Assembly (NCBI RefSeq): GCF_010731695.1
Contig: NZ_AP022586.1
Location: forward strand, 2,418,001 to 2,482,000
Length of the DNA: 64,000 nucleotides
Direction of reading: 5' to 3'
Source of the DNA: Mycolicibacterium litorale
Lineage (GTDB): Bacteria > Actinomycetota > Actinomycetes > Mycobacteriales > Mycobacteriaceae
Below are positions 56,583-64,000 of this stretch, in pieces. Under the pieces are notes generated by a model that had not been told where the DNA came from, made no database searches, and was given only the letters and a program-made list of their open reading frames with translations. Every line of letters begins with the position of its first letter. Position 1 is the stretch's first letter. A program made the position numbers and the translations under genes.

Positions 56583-57539
56583 TCAGAACGACTGCCAGCC
56601 CCGGTTTCCGCGCCAGGTGTCGCCGTCCACCAGCACCTCCGGCGGACCGGCGGCCACCCGGCCGATCACCCGCCACCCGGCCGGTGGCGCGCCGGGGAAC
56701 GTCGCGACCAGCGCATGGTCCTCCCCGCCGGAGAGCACGAACTCCCACGCATCGCCGCCGACCGCGGCCGCCGCGTCCGCCACCGCGGCATGGTCGGCGC
56801 CCAGCGACGCCCGGTCCACGTCGATCCGGCACCCCGACGCATCCGCGATGTGTCCGAGATCGGCCAGCAGCCCGTCGGAGACGTCGGTCATGGCGGTCGC
56901 ACCGCCATCCGCGGCGACGCGGCCCTGCCCGTAGGGCGGCGCCGGGACGAGATGCCTGCGGCGCAGCGCCTCGAAGTCACGTATGTCATTGCGCCACAAC
57001 GCATATCCGGCCGGCGACCGGCCCAGCTCACCGGCGACCGCGATGACGTCGCCGGGGCGGGCGCCGTCTCTGCGCACCGGCGCGCGGCCGCCGAGGTCGC
57101 CCAGCACGGTCACCGAGATCACCCACTGCGGGGCGCTGACCAGGTCGCCGCCGACGATGCCCGCGCCCATCGCGGCCGCCTCGTGCCACATACCGTCGCT
57201 GAGCTGCAGCGCCGAGGCGGCCGGGGTGTCCGCCGGCGCGCCGAACGCGACCACGAAGGCGGTCGCCGCCGCGCCCATCGCCTCCACGTCGGCGGCGTTC
57301 TGCGCGATGGCCTTGCGGCCGATGTCATGCGGTGTCGACCAGTCGAGCCGAAAGTGCCTGTCCTCGACCAGCATGTCGGTCGAGACCACGGTCCGGCCGT
57401 CACTACTCGACAGCACGGCGGCGTCGTCCCCGGGGCCGATCAGCACCCACGGCGGTTGCACACGCCCGTGCACGAGCGCATCGATCACGGCGAATTCACC
57501 GACGTCGGCCATGCTCTCGGCCGGGTCGAACGGGGCCAT
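56583..57539 (-). CDS. thiL: Thiamine-monophosphate kinase
   Basis: 318-aa ThiL, the last step of thiamine diphosphate synthesis, of the PurM/AIR synthase fold. Metal/ATP motifs are [10 protein letters not shown] near residue 37, [24 protein letters not shown] and [16 protein letters not shown]. The ATG at 57539 fits the family. Adjacent to ung as in M. tuberculosis. Confidence 0.95.
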   Translation of the reverse strand: MAPFDPAESMADVGEFAVIDALVHGRVQPPWVLIGPGDDAAVLSSSDGRTVVSTDMLVEDRHFRLDWSTPHDIGRKAIAQNAADVEAMGAAATAFVVAFGAPADTPAASALQLSDGMWHEAAAMGAGIVGGDLVSAPQWVISVTVLGDLGGRAPVRRDGARPGDVIAVAGELGRSPAGYALWRNDIRDFEALRRRHLVPAPPYGQGRVAADGGATAMTDVSDGLLADLGHIADASGCRIDVDRASLGADHAAVADAAAAVGGDAWEFVLSGGEDHALVATFPGAPPAGWRVIGRVAAGPPEVLVDGDTWRGNRGWQSF

Positions 57540-57639
57540 GTCACCTCCACCCGGCCGCCGTCACGACGCGCAGCACCGGCTCCACCTGCGGTACGTTTGG
57601 ATCCCCGGATTCTATGGGGCGGGACGGAGGCGAACACGG

Positions 57640-57882
57640 GTGGTCGAGGCTTTCATGCTGATCCAGACCGAGGTCGGCCGCGCGGAGGTCGTGGCGGCCC
57701 GGCTGGCCGAACTGCCCGGTGTGCGGTCCGCGGAGTACGTCACCGGTCCCTACGACGTGGTGGTGCGGGTGGGCGCCGACAACCTCGACGACCTGCGCTC
57801 GGGCATCGTCCCGAGCGTGCAGAAGGTCGACGGGATCACCCGGACGCTGACCTGCCCGATCGCCGACGGGGCGCACCCATAG
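57640..57882 (+). CDS. Stand-alone Lrp/AsnC ligand-binding (RAM) domain protein
   Basis: An 80-aa protein made only of the RAM effector domain (VEAFMLIQTEVGRAEVVAARLAELPGVRSAEYVTGPYDVVVRV), with no DNA-binding part. The GTG at 57640 is chosen for GGAGG at 9 nt; a later ATG (six codons in) would trim the first strand. Such proteins bind amino acids and may modulate full-length Lrp partners. DUF3515 follows 10 nt downstream. Confidence 0.88.
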   Translation: MVEAFMLIQTEVGRAEVVAARLAELPGVRSAEYVTGPYDVVVRVGADNLDDLRSGIVPSVQKVDGITRTLTCPIADGAHP

Positions 57883-57892
57883 GCTTGTTCGG

Positions 57893-58476
57893 GTGACCTC
57901 CGAGGATCCGCAACGAGCAGCCCGAGACGGCCCGCCGCGGGCGTTGATGATCGCGGCCATCCTGGTGGCTGTCGCGGCGCTCGTGGTCGTCCTCGGCATC
58001 GCGGCCGTCCGGCAGGGCCGTCCCGAACAGCAGCCCGTCGCGATCGCGGCGGTGCCTGCCCCGCGCGCCGACAGCCCGGAGTGTCAGGCCCTGCTCGGCA
58101 GGCTGCCCGAGGTCCTCGGCGACTTCCGGCGCGCCCCGACGGCCGAACCGACGCCGGTCGGCACCGCGGCCTGGCAGGCCGGTCCGGACACCGAGGCGAT
58201 CATCCTGCGCTGCGGGCTGGACCGCCCGGTCGACTTCGTGGTGGGCGTCCCGATCCAGATGGTCGACGCGGTGCAGTGGTTCCGGGTCGGAGAAGAGGCC
58301 GCACCGGGCAGCAGACAGGAGCCCCAGCAGACCCGCAGCACCTGGTATGCCGTGGACCGCCCGGTGTACGTGGCGCTCACCCTGCCCCAGGATTCCGGTC
58401 CGACACCGATCCAGCTGATCTCCCGCGTGCTGACCGAGACGATGCCCGCCCGGCCCGTCACGCCCGGGCCGCCGCG

Positions 58477-58480
<4 letters not shown>
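57893..58480 (+). CDS. DUF3515 membrane-anchored protein (Rv2980-like)
   Basis: A 195-aa protein with one N-terminal transmembrane helix (about 18-40, [23 protein letters not shown]) and an exported DUF3515 domain. It has two Cys (SPECQALL and ILRCGLDRP) likely joined by a disulfide, and [16 protein letters not shown] typical of the family. Function unknown. The start is GTG. Its stop shares CTAG with the ddl stop. Confidence 0.88.
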
Positions 58481-59592
<1,112 letters not shown>

Positions 59593-59638
59593 AGTCTGCA
59601 GAGGCTACCGTCCCGGCCGCGCCCGGCACGATTCGATA

Positions 59639-60742
59639 TCAGTCGAGGGCGGCGCTGAGGTCGGCGATCAGGTCGTCGGTGTCCTCGATGCCCATGGACA
59701 GCCGGGCGAATCCGTCGGACACCGGATCGCCCCACCGGGCGCGACGGTCGATCGAGGTGTGGATGCCGCCGAAGCTGGTCGAGGCGACCAGCAGTGCGCT
59801 GCGCTCGACGAGTCTGTGCACGGCCGCGGCGTCGGCCAGCTCCACCGACACCAGCCCGCCGTACCGCTTCATCTGTCGCGAGGCCACGGCGTGCGCGGGA
59901 TCACCGGGCAGGCCGGGATAGCGCACGCTGCGCACGGCGGGATGACCGCGCATCAGCATCGCGACCGCCTGGGCGTTCTGACATTGGCGTTCGAATCGCA
60001 GGCCGGCACTGCCCAGGCTGCGCAGCACCAGCCACGCTTCGAAGGGGCCGAGGATCGGGCCGGCCAGCAGACGGTCGCGTTCGAGCGCGGCCATCAGTTC
60101 GGGCTGGCTGCCCGCGACGTAGCCGGCGATGAGATCGCTGTGGCCGGAGAGCGCCTTGGTGGCGCTGGCCACCACCAGGTCCGCGCCCAGCGACAGCGGT
60201 TGCTGGCCGAGTGGGGTGGCCGTGGTGTTGTCGACGACGAGGGCGGCGCCGCGGCCGCGGCAGGTCATCGCCAGCCGGTGCAGATCGACCACGTCGAGCC
60301 CCGGGTTGGCGGGCGTCTCCGCGAGGACCACGTCGGCGTCGTGCGCCGCCGCGCACATCTCGGCAGCCCCGACCTCGACCACGGTGACCCCTTGCGGGGC
60401 AAGGTATTCCGCGGCGTAGCGGCGCACCTGGTAGTAACCGTCGGCGGGGACCACGAGTCGTTTGCCGGGCCCGGTCAGGACACGTAGCGCCGAGGTGATC
60501 GCGGCCATCCCGGAGCCGAAGGCCAGGGCGGCGGACGCACCTTCCAGTTCGGCCAGCGCCGCTTCCAGCCGCCGCCAGGTCGGATTCGAGCTGCGCCCGT
60601 AGGTGTCGAGCGGTTGCGCTTCGTCCGGCGACAGGTGGTAGGCCGAGACCGGAACCGGCGGCGTGGCCACGGGCTGCCCTGGAACTGCCTCGGCGCCAAC
60701 GGCTTTGACGCTACGAGTGGAATCGCCGTAGGTGCCGTCCAT
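59639..60742 (-). CDS. Cys/Met metabolism PLP-dependent enzyme (cystathionine gamma-lyase/synthase type)
   Basis: A 367-aa trans-sulfuration family enzyme. PLP-site pieces are GSGMAAITSAL, YYQVRRYAAEYLAPQG, ETPANPGLDVVDL, VDNTTATPLGQQPL and the Schiff-base Lys in VVASATKALSGHSDLIAGYV. The C-terminal half has SFGGIHTSIDRRARWG. I cannot decide between lyase and synthase activities by eye. It sits between ddl and gpsA, where I recall no such gene in M. tuberculosis, and starts 5 nt after gpsA. Confidence 0.88.
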   Translation of the reverse strand: MDGTYGDSTRSVKAVGAEAVPGQPVATPPVPVSAYHLSPDEAQPLDTYGRSSNPTWRRLEAALAELEGASAALAFGSGMAAITSALRVLTGPGKRLVVPADGYYQVRRYAAEYLAPQGVTVVEVGAAEMCAAAHDADVVLAETPANPGLDVVDLHRLAMTCRGRGAALVVDNTTATPLGQQPLSLGADLVVASATKALSGHSDLIAGYVAGSQPELMAALERDRLLAGPILGPFEAWLVLRSLGSAGLRFERQCQNAQAVAMLMRGHPAVRSVRYPGLPGDPAHAVASRQMKRYGGLVSVELADAAAVHRLVERSALLVASTSFGGIHTSIDRRARWGDPVSDGFARLSMGIEDTDDLIADLSAALD

Positions 60743-60747
60743 GGGCG

Positions 60748-61746
60748 TCACTCCGGTTTGGTGCTGCGGCCCAGCAGCAGGACGACGGCTTCGTCGACGG
60801 ACAGGCCCTTGTGACACACGCGATTGACGGCGTCGGTGAGCGGCATCTCGACGTCGTAGCTGGCGGCCAGCGCCAGCACCGACTGACACGACGTCACGCC
60901 CTCGGCCACGTGTCCGCCGGCGGCCTGCAGCGCCGACTCCATGGTGCCGCCGCGTCCCAACCGCTCGCCGAACGTCCGGTTGCGCGACTTCATCGACGTG
61001 CACGTGGCCACGAGGTCGCCGACGCCGGCCAGCCCGGCCAACGTCGCGGGTTTGGCGCCCAGCGCGATTCCCAGCCGCATGATCTCGGCGAGCCCCCGGG
61101 TGATGATCGCCGCGACCGTGTTCTCCCCCAGGCCCACGCCGACGGCCATCCCGCACGCCAGCGCGATGACGTTCTTGCACGCCCCGCCGATCTCGGCGCC
61201 GACCACGTCGGCGTTGGTGTAGGGCCGCAGGTAGCCGGTGGCCAGCGCGCGTTGCAGGGCGACCGCGCGCCCGCTGTCGCTGCAGGCGACCACGGTCGCG
61301 GCGGGCTGTTCGTCGGCGATCTCATGGGCGAGGTTCGGTCCGGTCACCACCGCGACACGGGCCGCGTCGACGCCGGTCACCTGGGTGATGACCTGACTCA
61401 TCCGCATGAGCGTGTCGAGCTCGATGCCCTTGGCCAGGCTCACCAGCGTGACGTCGTCGCCGATGAGGCCCTTCCACTGCCCCAGGTTGGTCCGGAGACT
61501 CTGGGCGGGCACCCCGAGCACGACCGTGCACGCACCGGCGAGCGCCTCGGCGGGGTCGGCGGTGGCGTGGATCGTCTTGGGCAGATCGACGTCGGCGAGA
61601 TAGCCGCTGTTGCGGTGGGTGTCGTTGATCTCCTCGGCGATCTCGGGCCGGCGCGCCCATAGCGTCACCGAGTTACCCGCGTCAGCGAGCACTTTGGCCG
61701 TCGCCGTCCCCCACGCACCGGAACCCATCACCGCCGCCGTCACCAC
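60748..61746 (-). CDS. gpsA: NAD(P)-dependent glycerol-3-phosphate dehydrogenase
   Basis: 332-aa GpsA, supplying sn-glycerol-3-phosphate for phospholipids. Rossmann motif [19 protein letters not shown], then [11 protein letters not shown], catalytic Lys in LAKGIEL and in [21 protein letters not shown], and GLGGDLVATC-like [10 protein letters not shown]. Two adjacent GTGs are possible starts. Order ddl-gpsA-fbiD-ppk matches M. tuberculosis apart from the inserted PLP enzyme. Confidence 0.95.
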   Translation of the reverse strand: MVTAAVMGSGAWGTATAKVLADAGNSVTLWARRPEIAEEINDTHRNSGYLADVDLPKTIHATADPAEALAGACTVVLGVPAQSLRTNLGQWKGLIGDDVTLVSLAKGIELDTLMRMSQVITQVTGVDAARVAVVTGPNLAHEIADEQPAATVVACSDSGRAVALQRALATGYLRPYTNADVVGAEIGGACKNVIALACGMAVGVGLGENTVAAIITRGLAEIMRLGIALGAKPATLAGLAGVGDLVATCTSMKSRNRTFGERLGRGGTMESALQAAGGHVAEGVTSCQSVLALAASYDVEMPLTDAVNRVCHKGLSVDEAVVLLLGRSTKPE

Positions 61747-61759
61747 GGGTTCACCCTAG

Positions 61760-62485
<726 letters not shown>

Positions 62486-62539
62486 ACATCTCGCGTACGC
62501 GGTGGCAGGACGCCGCCGCCATGAGGGAGGATCGATTTC

Positions 62540-64000
62540 ATGACCGAAGCCGAGGCCGGGATCCGTACGGACAGCAGTGAGCGGACGACAGGTGACTCCA
62601 CCCCGGAGGCACCGCCCGCCGCGACGTCGCCGGCGATCGACAACGCCCTGCCGGAAGACCGGTACCTCAACCGCGAACTGAGCTGGCTGGACTTCAACGC
62701 GCGGGTGCTGGCGCTGGCGGCCGATCCGTCCCTGCCGCTGCTCGAGCGGGCGAAGTTCCTCGCGATCTTCGCGTCGAACCTCGACGAGTTCTACATGGTG
62801 CGCGTCGCCGGCCTCAAACGGCGCGACGAGATGGGGCTGTCGGTCCGGTCGGCAGACGGTCTGTCGCCGCGTGAGCAGTTGCGCCGGATCAGCGAGCGCA
62901 CCCAGCAGATCGCGTCGCGCCACGCGCGGGTGTTCCTCGACGCGGTGCGCCCGTCGCTGGCCGACGAGGGCATCGTCATCGTCACGTGGTCGGAGCTCGA
63001 CGAGAGCGAGCGCAGCCAGTTGTCGACGTACTTCCACGAGCAGGTGTTCCCGGTGCTGACCCCGCTGGCGGTGGACCCGGCGCACCCGTTCCCGTTCGTC
63101 AGCGGCCTGTCGCTGAACCTCGCGATCACCGTGCGGCAGCCCGAGGACGGCGGACAGCACTTCGCCCGAATCAAGGTGCCCGACAACGTCGACCGGTTCG
63201 TCCGGCTCGGCGTGCGCGGCAGCACCGGTGAGGTGGTGCGGTTCCTGCCGATGGAGGAACTGATCGCGGCGTTCCTGCCGGTGTTGTTCCCCGGTCTGGA
63301 GATCGTCGAGCACCACGCCTTCCGGATCACCCGCAACGCGGACTTCGAAGTCGAGGAGGATCGCGACGAAGACCTGCTGCAGGCGCTCGAACGTGAACTG
63401 GCGCGCAGGCGGTTCGGCTCCCCGGTGCGCCTCGAGGTCTCCGACGACATGACCGAGAGCATGCTCGAACTGCTGCTGCGCGAACTCGACGTCGACCCGA
63501 GCGACGTGGTCGAGGTGCCCGGCCTGCTCGACCTCTCGGCGCTGTGGCAGATCTACGCCGTCGACCGGCCGGCACTCAAGGACCGGCCGTTCGTCCCCGC
63601 CACCCCACCGGCTTTCGGCGAACGCGAGACTCCGAAAAGCATCTTCTCGACGCTGCGCGACGGTGACGTGCTGGTGCACCACCCCTACGATTCGTTCTCC
63701 ACGACCGTGCAGCGCTTCATCGAGCAGGCCGCGGCCGATCCGAACGTGCTCGCCATCAAGCAGACCCTCTACCGCACCTCCGGCGACTCCCCGATCGTCA
63801 ACGCGCTCATCGACGCCGCGGAAGCAGGCAAACAGGTCGTGGCGCTCGTCGAGATCAAGGCCCGCTTCGACGAACAGGCCAACATCAAATGGGCGCGCGC
63901 GCTGGAGCAGGCGGGCGTCCACGTGGTCTACGGTCTGATCGGGCTCAAGACGCACTGCAAGACCGCGCTCGTCGTCCGCCGTGAAGGGTCGATGATCCGG
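62540..64000 (+). CDS. ppk1: Polyphosphate kinase 1, 3' end cut by window
   Basis: The first 487 codons of PPK1 (about 700-740 aa in the family), which reversibly makes polyphosphate from ATP. The N domain starts [19 protein letters not shown] and continues [24 protein letters not shown]; the head domain has [14 protein letters not shown]; the catalytic part has [43 protein letters not shown] and the phospho-acceptor His472 in GLKTHCK. The ATG at 62540 follows GGGAGGATCGATTTC. The frame runs off the right edge intact. Confidence 0.96.
   Translation, partial: MTEAEAGIRTDSSERTTGDSTPEAPPAATSPAIDNALPEDRYLNRELSWLDFNARVLALAADPSLPLLERAKFLAIFASNLDEFYMVRVAGLKRRDEMGLSVRSADGLSPREQLRRISERTQQIASRHARVFLDAVRPSLADEGIVIVTWSELDESERSQLSTYFHEQVFPVLTPLAVDPAHPFPFVSGLSLNLAITVRQPEDGGQHFARIKVPDNVDRFVRLGVRGSTGEVVRFLPMEELIAAFLPVLFPGLEIVEHHAFRITRNADFEVEEDRDEDLLQALERELARRRFGSPVRLEVSDDMTESMLELLLRELDVDPSDVVEVPGLLDLSALWQIYAVDRPALKDRPFVPATPPAFGERETPKSIFSTLRDGDVLVHHPYDSFSTTVQRFIEQAAADPNVLAIKQTLYRTSGDSPIVNALIDAAEAGKQVVALVEIKARFDEQANIKWARALEQAGVHVVYGLIGLKTHCKTALVVRREGSMIR

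Overview
The window is high-G+C actinobacterial DNA. Its gene order and protein sequences point to a fast-growing environmental mycobacterium (Mycolicibacterium-type). From about 10.5 kb to the right edge it largely follows the Mycobacterium tuberculosis order Rv2901c to Rv2984: DUF2469, rnhB, lepB, rplS, lppW, trmD, rimM, KH protein, rpsP, dacB2, ffh, glnD, glnB, amt, ftsY, smc, acyP, fpg, rnc, sepIVA, coaD, rsmD, pyc, lipN, recG, ung, thiL, ddl, gpsA, fbiD, ppk1. Rv names are recalled from general knowledge, not looked up. Only CDS and non-coding elements were seen; no rRNA, tRNA or CRISPR array.

1-8.5 kb is an accessory catabolic cluster. A molybdopterin hydroxylase large subunit (cut by the left edge) follows, with 4-nt overlaps, a SsuABC/TauABC-type ABC importer. 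Next come an F420-type luciferase-like oxidoreductase, a small membrane ORF, a divergent CoxG-like SRPBCC protein, a RidA protein and a GntR/FCD repressor. Three copies of a TTGGATA/TATCCAA-type inverted repeat sit before the transporter operon, between the LLM and CoxG genes, and before the gntR gene. They define one probable regulon for uptake and oxidation of an unidentified, perhaps N-containing, substrate.

8.5-23.7 kb holds a HAD hydrolase, a serine beta-lactamase-like protein and the two ribosomal/translation blocks (lepB-rnhB-DUF2469 with rplS; rpsP-KH-rimM-trmD). rplS and rpsP share one promoter architecture. rnhB and the DUF2469 gene are each preceded by a tiny ORF whose stop overlaps their start. 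Then come tandem D,D-carboxypeptidase paralogues, a NarL-type regulator, a GlsB/YeaQ membrane protein, a STAS protein and a diflavin reductase behind an IdeR-like palindrome.

23.7-44.8 kb is core: signal recognition particle (ffh, ftsY), nitrogen signalling (glnD-glnB-amt), chromosome structure and repair (smc, fpg), rnc, sepIVA, coaD, rsmD and pyruvate carboxylase. A type 2 IPP isomerase is inserted between smc and ftsY. The large PDIM/PGL locus found in M. tuberculosis between the sepIVA and coaD positions is absent; a hemerythrin gene lies there.

44.8-64 kb holds a VKOR/DsbA-like oxidative folding pair, lipN, tandem aldo-keto reductases, a 1.38 kb insertion bounded by 85-bp direct repeats and carrying a lower-G+C membrane-protein gene, a secreted HNH nuclease, recG, a FakA/DAK2 protein, rpmB, a Thr/Pro-rich lipoprotein, ung, thiL, a stand-alone Lrp ligand domain, a DUF3515 protein, ddl, a Cys/Met PLP enzyme, gpsA, fbiD and the start of ppk1.
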